DNA of 64,000 nucleotides, from contig JBJXHG010000164.1 in the NCBI GenBank assembly GCA_046160865.1, forward strand, positions 62,001 to 126,000, read 5' to 3'. Shown one piece after another: positions 37,266-43,969 of the stretch (position 1 is its first letter; each line of letters opens with the position of its first letter). The position numbers and the translations under genes are program-made. This stretch comes from JBJXHG01 sp046160865 (GTDB lineage: Bacteria > Planctomycetota > UBA1135 > GCA-002686595). A model generated the notes under the pieces. That model made no database searches. It was not told the origin of the DNA and saw only the letters and a program-made list of their open reading frames with translations.

Positions 37266-38153
37266 GGCTCGCGGCAGCTTCTGATCGAGCCAGTCGCACG
37301 AGCGCGCGCAGACGTCGGCCGTCGCGGACTCGTGGAACAAGTCGTGGCGCAAACCCGTGAACGTCTCGAGCTCGACCGGTGGGTGCGCGAGACGCCGCAC
37401 GAGATCCGGACGTGCGATCGGATCCTCGCTGCCTTGCAAGACGAGCGCCGGCATCGCGAGCGAACCGAGCCGCGCGGCATACGTCTGCGCCGCTTCGACA
37501 GCCTGCGTGGCCGCTCGCACCGTGATCTTGTCGTGCACGAGCTCATCTGCCGCACGCCGCGCGTTCTCGGTCGGATCGGTGGAAAGATCGCCGGTCGTGA
37601 AGCCGATGCGACCTTCGCTCGTCGGGAGGATCTTCTTGAAGAGCTTCATCACGCCGCCGACGGCTTGCGGCAAGTCGAAGCGCGGCTCGAACAGCGGCGC
37701 GGCGAGCACGAGAGCCGACACGCCGTCCGGCTTCTCGCTCGCGTAGGCGAGCGCGTAGATCGCGCCGAGGCCGTGACCGACGAGCACCTTCGGCGCTTCG
37801 GGCTGGCGGTACGCGAGGTGATCCTGCACGTCGCCGATGTCGCGCAAGACCTCGCGCAGACCGTTGCTGTGGCCGCGAGCTCCTTCGGAGCGACCGTGTC
37901 CGCGCAGATCGGGCAGCGCGACCGACCAACCGCGCTGCGCAAGCGCGCGCGCGAGCCCGATGTACCGGCCGCCGTGGCCTCCGGCGTCGTGCACGATCGT
38001 CACGGCGCCGCGCGGCTCGCCCGCCGCCGCGAGCTCGAGCACGTGCAGCAGCACGAGGCCCGACGACTTGTGCGATAGCCCGGCGGTCGCGTCGCCTTCA
38101 GGAGTCGACTCGCGCAGCTCGAGGTACGTGACGAAGGGTTCTTCGAGGCTCAT
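37263..38153 (-). CDS. Alpha/beta-hydrolase fold protein lacking the nucleophile serine
   Basis: A protein of 296 residues resembling monoacylglycerol-lipase-type Hydrolase_4 proteins: 'VTIVHDAGGHGGRYIGLARA', 'VALPDLRGHGRSEGARGH', late aspartate 'LVLQGSEDPIARPD' and histidine 'LRHDLFHE'. The nucleophile elbow, normally G-H-S-M-G-G, reads V-G-H-G-L-G-A: position 128 is Gly (codon GGC), so the catalytic serine is missing. Either a binding-only homologue or a Ser (AGC) to Gly change. Divergent from rnpB, convergent with ruvX. Confidence 0.82.
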   Translation of the reverse strand: MSLEEPFVTYLELRESTPEGDATAGLSHKSSGLVLLHVLELAAAGEPRGAVTIVHDAGGHGGRYIGLARALAQRGWSVALPDLRGHGRSEGARGHSNGLREVLRDIGDVQDHLAYRQPEAPKVLVGHGLGAIYALAYASEKPDGVSALVLAAPLFEPRFDLPQAVGGVMKLFKKILPTSEGRIGFTTGDLSTDPTENARRAADELVHDKITVRAATQAVEAAQTYAARLGSLAMPALVLQGSEDPIARPDLVRRLAHPPVELETFTGLRHDLFHESATADVCARSCDWLDQKLPRA

Positions 38154-38252
38154 GCGCGAGAAGGCGGAAGGCTATGGACGTCGCTCGCGCGCGGCAAGCA
38201 CTCCGTTCCGCGCGCACGATCGAGTTCGATCGCGGCTATCCTATGCGCTGAC

Positions 38253-38650
<398 letters not shown>

Positions 38651-38684
38651 GTCTCTCCTCCCCGCGCGCCCGAAGCCCGAGTGT

Positions 38685-38698
38685 CCGCATACCGACGG
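38685..38698. repeat. 14-bp direct repeat, left copy (candidate island boundary)
   Basis: CCGCATACCGACGG, 35 bp after the end of rnpB, identical to 42768-42781. The two copies bracket the accessory island. A 14-bp match in 64 kb can arise by chance; only its position makes it notable. Confidence 0.3.
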
Positions 38699-38782
38699 GA
38701 GTATCGGCTTGACGCAATCGACCCGTTTTGGATGAAGTCGCGCCGTCGGGATTGCTACAACCCCCTTGATTTACGACCGTCG

Positions 38783-38818
38783 CTCATATACGCCTGTGGC
38801 CCAGAGGCGGTATATGAG
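38783..38818. repeat. AT-rich inverted repeat near the island start
   Basis: CTCATATACGCC (38783-38794) pairs with GGCGGTATATGAG (38806-38818) with a single bulge, around an 11-nt loop. AT content is far above the surrounding sequence. It may be an operator or recombination site for the island, about 100 bp before its first gene. Confidence 0.45.
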
Positions 38819-38920
38819 CGGACCCGTCGCGCTTTTCTCTGAGCGCCGTTTGTATGACAAACAGATGAGATGGGGCCTGTTTTGCTCTCGTCGTGCGGGC
38901 CAGAATCCGCGCTCGACGCC

Positions 38921-39358
38921 ATGGAAAGAGGAGCAAACAGCGAGTCGATTTACGAGAAGGTCCGCCGCGAGTTCGTAGCCGCGAAGCAGTCGGAAATCGA
39001 GGTCGGGCTGCGCGTCATCGCCGACTGCGAAAGCCTCGGCGTCACCCCGCCGAACCTGCTCGGCAAGTCCACGTTCGCGCCGAACAACGGCCAGTCCGCG
39101 ATCAACCGAGTCCCGTGGCACGTTGCGATCGACTTGGTTTTGCGCGAGTCGCCAAGGCCGCTCACGGTGAAGCAGATCGTGACGCTTCTCCAAGAGCGCG
39201 GGCGCATCTTCCCGGTTGCGACGCGCCCCACGGTCAGCGTGTCGTCGGTCTTCTCGACGAAGGCGGACGAGATGGGATGGCGCGCAACCGGTGAGCATCC
39301 GCGCCGATGGCGCGCGAAGTCACTGGCCGAACCCGAACCCGAGGAGCGCGCGCCGTGA
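38921..39358 (+). CDS. Island protein with winged-helix-like C-terminal half
   Basis: A protein of 145 residues from the ATG at 38921 (an upstream in-frame start at 38870 adds 17 residues). I do not recognise the family. The N-terminal half is a charged helix ('SESIYEKVRREFVAAKQSEI'). The C-terminal half, 'VPWHVAIDLVLRESPRPLTV' then 'KQIVTLLQERGRIF' and 'VSSVFSTKADEMGWRATG', looks like a winged-helix DNA-binding fold of the kind found in restriction or phage regulators. Its TGA overlaps a possible GTG start of the next ORF. Confidence 0.5.
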   Translation: MERGANSESIYEKVRREFVAAKQSEIEVGLRVIADCESLGVTPPNLLGKSTFAPNNGQSAINRVPWHVAIDLVLRESPRPLTVKQIVTLLQERGRIFPVATRPTVSVSSVFSTKADEMGWRATGEHPRRWRAKSLAEPEPEERAP

Positions 39359-39684
39359 CGATCTTCGCGCGCACCTTCGACGATGCATCGAGATCGTCCG
39401 TCGCCACTACTTACTCCGGCCCCTCCGCAGGCCGCTGGCGATGGCCGAGGCTGTTCATGGTTTCCGACACGGTGGAGGGCATTCCTCAACCCCACGGAGC
39501 CGAACGGCCTTGCGGAGCCGATTGGGATCTCGCCGTAGGCTCTGCGGTCTCTCGACGCGCAGACGGCCGTGTTCCCTGCGCGAGGCTGCTACCGAATCGC
39601 CCCGCTGTCACGGGGCGAGCGTCGAGCATTCCTCGGCTCCTCATGCGGAGCGGGCCAACCACGCGGAGGCGCCAACCAAACTGA
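39355..39684 (+). CDS. Small hypothetical island ORF (uncertain)
   Basis: 109 codons from a GTG that overlaps the previous stop (GTGA), the coupling used throughout this window. Composition is Arg/Pro-rich with no recognisable motif, and there is no independent support. It may be non-coding. Confidence 0.25.
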   Translation: MTIFARTFDDASRSSVATTYSGPSAGRWRWPRLFMVSDTVEGIPQPHGAERPCGADWDLAVGSAVSRRADGRVPCARLLPNRPAVTGRASSIPRLLMRSGPTTRRRQPN

Positions 39685-40049
39685 AATAGCGGAACGTCCG
39701 AGGGCGGGGCCTGACGACGATAAAGCCTGCACGCGAACGCTTCGACTCACCCTCGAAGCACGCCGGCAGGACACAGAGCCGATCGAACCTTGACACCCAA
39801 CATGAGGGCCCGCCCACGCCGTCGTGGGCGGCTCTCACTACTAGGTCGGTCAGTTTAACCGGGGCCTTTAAAGCTTAACAAGCCCCCTTTTCGCGGATTT
39901 CCGGGGCTTTCTCGCGCCCGCCGAGTCCGCCCTGCGCCGCGCGTCGGCGCCTAGTCCGGAAAGGACAGCCGTAAGACACTAGTCAGGGATAGTTTATGGA
40001 TCATAATATTCTACTTGACGCAACATGCCCGGCCGAGGAAGATGGGGGC
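39685..40049. other. Intergenic island stretch with two stem-loops, left flank of the IS1595 element
   Basis: No gene seen. CGCCCACG (39811-39818) with CGTGGGCG (39823-39830) forms a strong hairpin. GGGGC (39861-39865) with GCCCC (39882-39886), followed by CTTTT, looks like a weak intrinsic terminator. The stretch 39987-40020 is unusually AT-rich; TTGACG at 40014 may be a -35 element. The IS left end must lie here, but I could not find matching terminal inverted repeats. Confidence 0.4.
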
Positions 40050-41003
40050 ATGGCAAAGAACCAAGGCCCGAACGGGGAGCGAAAGTCCCAAGTCGTGCGC
40101 GATCTCCCGGCCGCGTGCGCGAGCGAACTCGCGGCGGTCGAGTTCCTCGAAGCGCAGCGTTGGGGCGGCTCGACGACGTGCCCCCACTGCACGAGTGGCA
40201 ACGTCTACAAGATGACGGACCGCAAGACAGGCCAGCGTTCCGCGCGCTTCTTGTGGCGCTGCAAGGGATGCTCGAAGCAGTTCACCGTTCGCGTCGGCAC
40301 GGTCTTCGAAGACTCCAAGATCCCGCTTCGCCACTGGGCACACGCCTTCGCGCGCGCTTGCGCGAGCAAGAAGGGAATCAGCGCGAAGCAGATTCAGCGC
40401 GAAACCGGGCTCTCATACGAGAGCGCGCTTTTCATGCTGCATCGCATCCGCTTCGCGATGGCCGACGCGGGACCGCTGCCGAAACTCGACGGCATTTTGG
40501 AATGTGACGAGACCTACGTCGGCGGGAAGCCGCGCCACCAAGGAACCGGACACGCGACGCGCGCAGATCGCAAGACGGCCGTGTTCGCTCTCGTGCAACG
40601 CGGCGGACAAGTGCGCGCGATGACTCTCGCGAAGGTTGACGCGGCGACACTGCATAGCGCGATTCGCGAACACGGTGCGCCGTCCGCGCAGATCGTCACG
40701 GATGAACTCGGCAGCTATTCCGGTATCGGCGGTCGCTTCGCTGGCGGACACCAAACCGTGAAGCACTCCGCGCGCGAGTACGCGCGAGGCAACATCCACA
40801 CGAACTCCGTCGAGGGGTTCTTTTCGCTTCTCAAGCGCGGCATGTACGGTACCTTCCACTCCGTGAGCAAGGCCCACCTTCACCGCTACGTGTCGGAGTT
40901 CGCGTACCGCTTCAACACGCGCAAGCTCGACGACGGCGCGCGTATCACGCTCGCGATTCGCAAGTCGCAAGGTAAGCGCTTGCTCTACAAAAAACCTGCG
41001 TGA
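40050..41003 (+). CDS. IS1595-family (ISXO2-like) transposase
   Basis: A protein of 317 residues from the ATG at 40050, which has GGGGG just upstream; an ATG at 39996 would add 18 residues. An N-terminal zinc ribbon ('CPHCTSGNV' ... 'WRCKGCSKQF') is followed by a helix-turn-helix stretch ('GISAKQIQRETGLSYESALF'), then the DDE/DDN catalytic domain: D in 'LECDETYVGG', D in 'IVTDELGSY', and the N/E region 'HTNSVEGFFSLLKRGMYGTF'. All key residues are present and the frame is intact. Confidence 0.93.
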   Translation: MAKNQGPNGERKSQVVRDLPAACASELAAVEFLEAQRWGGSTTCPHCTSGNVYKMTDRKTGQRSARFLWRCKGCSKQFTVRVGTVFEDSKIPLRHWAHAFARACASKKGISAKQIQRETGLSYESALFMLHRIRFAMADAGPLPKLDGILECDETYVGGKPRHQGTGHATRADRKTAVFALVQRGGQVRAMTLAKVDAATLHSAIREHGAPSAQIVTDELGSYSGIGGRFAGGHQTVKHSAREYARGNIHTNSVEGFFSLLKRGMYGTFHSVSKAHLHRYVSEFAYRFNTRKLDDGARITLAIRKSQGKRLLYKKPA

Positions 41004-41194
41004 TGAAGCGGAAGCCGAAAAGCAACGCCTCAAGCGCAGGCCGCGGAAAAACGCGCGGCGCCGAGCCGGAGCGCGTGAGCCTTCACGGCATGACGTTCGC
41101 CGACGCGATGAAGCACGCGATTCGCAAGCCTAAGCCTGCGGAGGGATGGCCGAAGCGCGAGCGGCGGGCGTACAAGAAGCGGAAGAGCGTCTAG
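41003..41194 (+). CDS. Small basic partner protein of the IS1595 transposase
   Basis: A protein of 63 residues from an ATG that overlaps the transposase stop (TGATG). Very basic, with a conserved-looking core 'LHGMTFADAMKHAIRKPKP' and a Lys/Arg tail. Small ORFs of this form ('F-x-x-A-x-x-x-x-L...P') are found after some ISXO2-like transposases, so it is probably part of the element. Function unknown. Its last four bases overlap the end of the convergent hicA-like gene. Confidence 0.6.
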   Translation: MKRKPKSNASSAGRGKTRGAEPERVSLHGMTFADAMKHAIRKPKPAEGWPKRERRAYKKRKSV

Positions 41195-41448
41195 AGCACA
41201 CCCTTGGCCCGCAGGATCTCGACGTAACCGGCACGCGAGAGCGTGCAATCGACCGCTTCTTGTAACTCGCGCTCGTTCAGCTTGAGTTGCGTGCGCACCT
41301 TGTTGTGTAGTACGTCGCCGCGACCGTGCGAGCGCTTCGTCTTCACCACGGTTTTTCCGTCGACGACGAGCCACGCATGGCAGTCGCCGGTATCCCGCGT
41401 CTGCATCTCAAACTTGCGGATAACGCGGTCGAACTCGTGAACCTTCAC
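41191..41448 (-). CDS. HicA-like toxin candidate
   Basis: A protein of 85 residues from a GTG at 41448 that overlaps the hicB-like stop (GTGA). Sequence pattern 'VHEFDRVIRKFEMQTRDTGD', 'HAWLVVDGKTVVKTKRSHG', 'IRxQLxLN'-like 'VRTQLKLNERELQEAVDC', and 'LSRAGYVEILRAKGVL' resembles a HicA-like (dsRBD-fold mRNA interferase) variant with the histidine in 'SHG'. The longer open frame to 41565 is a shadow of hicB. Third gene of a minus-strand operon. Confidence 0.6.
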   Translation of the reverse strand: MKVHEFDRVIRKFEMQTRDTGDCHAWLVVDGKTVVKTKRSHGRGDVLHNKVRTQLKLNERELQEAVDCTLSRAGYVEILRAKGVL

Positions 41449-41876
41449 GCCGCCAGTGTGTACCGCACTTCGATCGCGTCGCGGAGTCGTTCGCGCATCG
41501 CCATGAGGTCGGAACCCAGCGCGTCGCCCGCTTGTTCTAGCCCGATGTAAAGTTCCGCGACGCACCGTTGCAGGTCTGCGATCGCTTCGCCGCGTGTGCT
41601 CCCTTCCCCAAACTCTTCGAACTCGGCGCTTGAAGCGACGAACACATCCCCCTCGCGCGACATCTCGACGACGATGGGATGCTTCAACCCGAGGCGACGA
41701 TCGCGCAACGTCGCCAATTCCAGCCGTGCAGGCAGGTTCGTGTCGACGTGTGGAGCCATCACTCCGCGATCGAACTCCGCAGAAACACCAGCGCCGATCG
41801 CTTCGCCATCGAGCGCGTTGACTCGCACGTCCGATGCGACCTCGTCGGGACGAATGGTGACGTTAGCGCTAACCAT
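41445..41876 (-). CDS. HicB-like antitoxin candidate
   Basis: A protein of 143 residues from the ATG at 41876, which has AGGTGA a few bases upstream; a GTG at 41885 is also in frame. The N-terminal ~60 residues are unassigned. The rest, 'LGLKHPIVVEMSREGDVFVA', 'SSAEFEEFGEGSTRGEAIAD' and 'LQRCVAELYIGLEQ', is the partial RNase-H fold pattern of HicB-type proteins. The ribosome-binding site lies inside the end of the preceding gene, and its stop overlaps the toxin GTG. Antitoxin-before-toxin order. Confidence 0.6.
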   Translation of the reverse strand: MVSANVTIRPDEVASDVRVNALDGEAIGAGVSAEFDRGVMAPHVDTNLPARLELATLRDRRLGLKHPIVVEMSREGDVFVASSAEFEEFGEGSTRGEAIADLQRCVAELYIGLEQAGDALGSDLMAMRERLRDAIEVRYTLAA

Positions 41877-42297
41877 CTTGCTCACCTGCTTGCAGGTTGA
41901 TGACGCGCAGCGTAGCCGCGCCGATGTACATGTCGCTCATGAAGATGCGGAACTCGTAGACCCCCGGCCGCTCGAATGGGAGCGGGGGGAAGTCGAAGAG
42001 TACCTCCCCGATCGCGTGCCGATCGGGCAATGTTACCTCGCCGTTCGCCGTTCCCAGCACCTCGTCGGCAGCCGCGTTCCAGAACTCGACGCGGAGCGGG
42101 TAGTACCCCTCGCCGTCTGTCACGCGCATGTAGAAGGTAACCGGCCGAATTACCGGGAACGCGATCGTGTTGATTGCCGCGAAAAGACCGACAAGCGTCT
42201 TTTTCTGTGTCGCGCGGTCCGTGACCCCCGCATCGCACAGCAAGACCGCGAGGAGCGTCGGGGTTACTTTGCTGGGTCGCTTCGCGTCGGACACCAT
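41869..42297 (-). CDS. Conserved hypothetical protein (DUF6941-like) leading the TA operon
   Basis: A protein of 142 residues from the ATG at 42297. 'PTLLAVLLCDAGVTDRATQK' with 'KTLVGLFAAINTIAFPVIRP' and 'FYMRVTDGEGYYPLRVEFWN' resembles a family of small beta-sandwich proteins I know as DUF6941; no catalytic motif is visible. The C-terminus 'PGVYEFRIFMSDMYIGAATL' supports a beta fold. Its last eight bases overlap the hicB-like start, so all three genes are probably one transcript. Role in the TA module unknown. Confidence 0.55.
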   Translation of the reverse strand: MVSDAKRPSKVTPTLLAVLLCDAGVTDRATQKKTLVGLFAAINTIAFPVIRPVTFYMRVTDGEGYYPLRVEFWNAAADEVLGTANGEVTLPDRHAIGEVLFDFPPLPFERPGVYEFRIFMSDMYIGAATLRVINLQAGEQDG

Positions 42298-42429
42298 CGC
42301 CGGATTGTGCCACAACGCGCAGCGCTAGCATGTCGGGAGATTCTGCACCGAAGTCTGCGCGACAACATCGCCGAAGCCAAAAAACGGCCGTCAGCCACCC
42401 ACAGCCCGCGCACGACGCTTCGGTGGAGT

Positions 42430-42584
42430 ACGCTTCAATGCTGACGTCTGTTGGGCGGCGACGGGGTAGGTGCAGACCCCGGCGCGCGTCGCCAACCGCG
42501 TATGGGAGGGGTGCCCTACCTGATCGCTGTCCTCAGACCGAGGCTTGCTGCGCCCGGTGGTCCACGAGATCACCGGGCGTTTTT
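42430..42584 (+). ncRNA. Unassigned structured RNA ending in an intrinsic terminator
   Basis: GGTAGGTGCA (42466-42475) pairs with TGCCCTACC (42512-42520) with one bulge; inside, GACCCC can pair with GGGG of GGAGGGG, and GGCGCGCGTCGCC forms a hairpin. A perfect terminator follows (42551-42584). The upstream GGGCGGC (42453-42459) could instead pair with GCTGCGCCC (42547-42555), which covers the left arm of the terminator, so an attenuator is possible. No known riboswitch, 6S, SRP or tmRNA signature was recognised. Confidence 0.4.
42551..42584 (+). terminator. Rho-independent terminator
   Basis: CGCCCGGTG (42551-42559) pairs perfectly with CACCGGGCG (42571-42579), followed directly by TTTTT. 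No coding gene lies upstream on this strand within 1.2 kb, so it should end a non-coding transcript. Confidence 0.85.
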
Positions 42585-42920
42585 CGTTCATCAGAATTCT
42601 ATCGCGATCGAATTCTGCGGTCGGAACTCCCGTCAAAAAAGGAATCTGCATTTACATTTCAGAAACGAGCTGCGCCGCACGATGATCCGGCTCGACCCAG
42701 CCGACGGCGTAGTGCCCGCTTCCGCACGGACCTACGACGGGCGGTGGTTTGCGTGAAGCCGACACTCCCGCATACCGACGGATACACAACTAAATGTGTG
42801 GTTCCGGGCTCGCTGGTGCCGGATCTTGACGGATTTTGCGATCACGGATAACTTCTCCGCCTTCATCTGCGGCGCCGCGCCACCGGGTTCGACGCCGCCG
42901 CCCGGGTGATTCCGGGGCCT
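42585..42920. other. AT-richer intergenic stretch at the island's right edge
   Basis: No gene supported. It contains a short inverted repeat (AGAATTCTATCGCGATCGAA TTCT around 42593), a run of A residues, and the right copy of the 14-bp direct repeat (42768-42781). Base composition returns to the high-GC background near 42850. Confidence 0.4.
42768..42781. repeat. 14-bp direct repeat, right copy (candidate island boundary)
   Basis: CCGCATACCGACGG, same orientation as 38685-38698. It lies ~150 bp before the first core-type gene. Confidence 0.3.
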
Positions 42921-43571
42921 ATGGAGTTCGTCTTCGTCGTTCCGCGGTCCGCGCTTTTCCCCGAGTTCTATCCCCACGGATTCCTGCCGTTCGGCACGGA
43001 GTCCGGGATGGTTGCGCGGGAGTCGTTCGAGCGCGCCGTGGACGAGGCGGGCTTCTTCGTCGAGCGCGATCGGGCGGAGCGCACCCCGGCTTGGAAGCAA
43101 GTGATCCCCTACACGATCGTCTGGTCCGGCGACCGCGTGCTGCTCACGCGCAGAACGAAGCGCGGCGGTGAAGCTCGGCTTCACGACAAGCACTCGATCG
43201 GCATCGGTGGACATCTGAATCCGGAAGACGCGATCGCTGTGCGCGATGCGCGACGCGATCCAATCACGAACGGCTCCGCGCGGGAGATCCGCGAAGAGCT
43301 CGTGGTAAGAGGCGAGTACGAAGTCCGACGTCTCGGCCTCTTGAACGATGACTCCAACTCGGTTGGAGCGGTACACGTAGGCGTCGTCCAGGTCGCCACC
43401 GTCCGCGCTCCGGTCGAAATCCGTGAACGAGAACAACTCGAAGGTCGTCTGGTCACCATCGACGACCTCCGCGATCTGCTCGCCGGCGGAGCCAACTTCG
43501 AAACCTGGTCACAGCTGCTCATCCCGCACCTCGATGAGCTGCTCCCGCAACCTCTGACCGCCAATCCATGA
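42921..43571 (+). CDS. NUDIX-type hydrolase
   Basis: A protein of 216 residues from the ATG at 42921 (a GTG at 42906 is in frame). 'VIPYTIVWSGDRVLLTRRTK' is followed by a Nudix-box-like helix, 'GIGGHLNPEDA', then 'AREIREELVV', with R-E-x-x-E-E intact. The spacing between the glycines and R-E-I-R-E-E is longer than the canonical G-x5-E-x7-R-E box because of an insert ('RDARRDPITNGS'). Predicted pyrophosphohydrolase; substrate unknown. Confidence 0.78.
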   Translation: MEFVFVVPRSALFPEFYPHGFLPFGTESGMVARESFERAVDEAGFFVERDRAERTPAWKQVIPYTIVWSGDRVLLTRRTKRGGEARLHDKHSIGIGGHLNPEDAIAVRDARRDPITNGSAREIREELVVRGEYEVRRLGLLNDDSNSVGAVHVGVVQVATVRAPVEIREREQLEGRLVTIDDLRDLLAGGANFETWSQLLIPHLDELLPQPLTANP

Positions 43572-43611
43572 CCCGCACGGCGATCCTCTCGGCACACGGG
43601 TCGACATCCAA

Positions 43612-43842
43612 ATGAGCACTGCAAGTAGCAAGAAGAACCGCGAGCTCGTCCCAGGCAAGATCTACGACATGCTCCTGGGCGCGCGCACGGCCGACAAAGT
43701 CACCGTCCACTTCAAGGACGGCCGCATCGTGCACGGAGCGTTGATCTTCAATCCGTTCAAGGGCACGGGGCGACTCATCAACATCGAACAAGAAGTGAGC
43801 GTCGACTTCGCCGTCGACGACATCCGCGATCTGAAGTTCTAG
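43612..43842 (+). CDS. Small conserved beta-rich protein
   Basis: A protein of 76 residues. 'ADKVTVHFKDGRIVHGALIF' followed by 'NPFKGTGRLINIEQEVSVDF' and 'DDIRDLKF' predicts a five-strand small barrel like Sm/Hfq or PilZ-type folds; I cannot assign a family. Same strand as the NUDIX gene 40 bp upstream and ends in a strong terminator, so the two may form a short operon. Confidence 0.6.
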   Translation: MSTASSKKNRELVPGKIYDMLLGARTADKVTVHFKDGRIVHGALIFNPFKGTGRLINIEQEVSVDFAVDDIRDLKF

Positions 43843-43879
43843 AGCGCGCTCCCGGCGCGGGTAGCTCGCTCGCGTTCAG

Positions 43880-43920
43880 CCCGCCTCGCGTGGCCTCGGC
43901 CCGCGAGGCGGGGTTGTTTT
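43880..43920 (+). terminator. Intrinsic terminator
   Basis: CCCGCCTCGCG (43880-43890) pairs perfectly with CGCGAGGCGGG (43902-43912), followed by TTGTTTT. It ends the NUDIX/small-protein transcript. Confidence 0.85.
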
Positions 43921-43969
43921 CGCAGTGCGCCTTGCAGTCCGATGCGCGGACGGAGAGCTTGAGCGCGTC

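Larger units (their letters stand above)
40014..41194 (+). mobile_element. IS1595-family element (ends not resolved)
   Basis: Transposase plus small partner ORF. No inverted terminal repeats or target duplication could be identified. The convergent toxin-antitoxin operon abuts the partner ORF with no gap, so the right end either overlaps hicA or lies beyond the operon, in which case the operon would be a passenger. Confidence 0.5.

Noticed and set aside
39216..39793. Several overlapping Arg-rich ORFs in the island
   Set aside because: Only the GTGA-coupled frame (39355-39684) has any contextual support; the rest overlap it in other frames.
42506..42530. GGGGTGCCCTACCTGATC looked like part of a TPP riboswitch
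   Set aside because: The CTGAGA and GCGTAGGGAA boxes are missing and no thiamine gene is downstream.
42330..42851. 173-codon plus-strand ORF
   Set aside because: It runs through the structured RNA and its terminator; composition is random-like and it has no motif.
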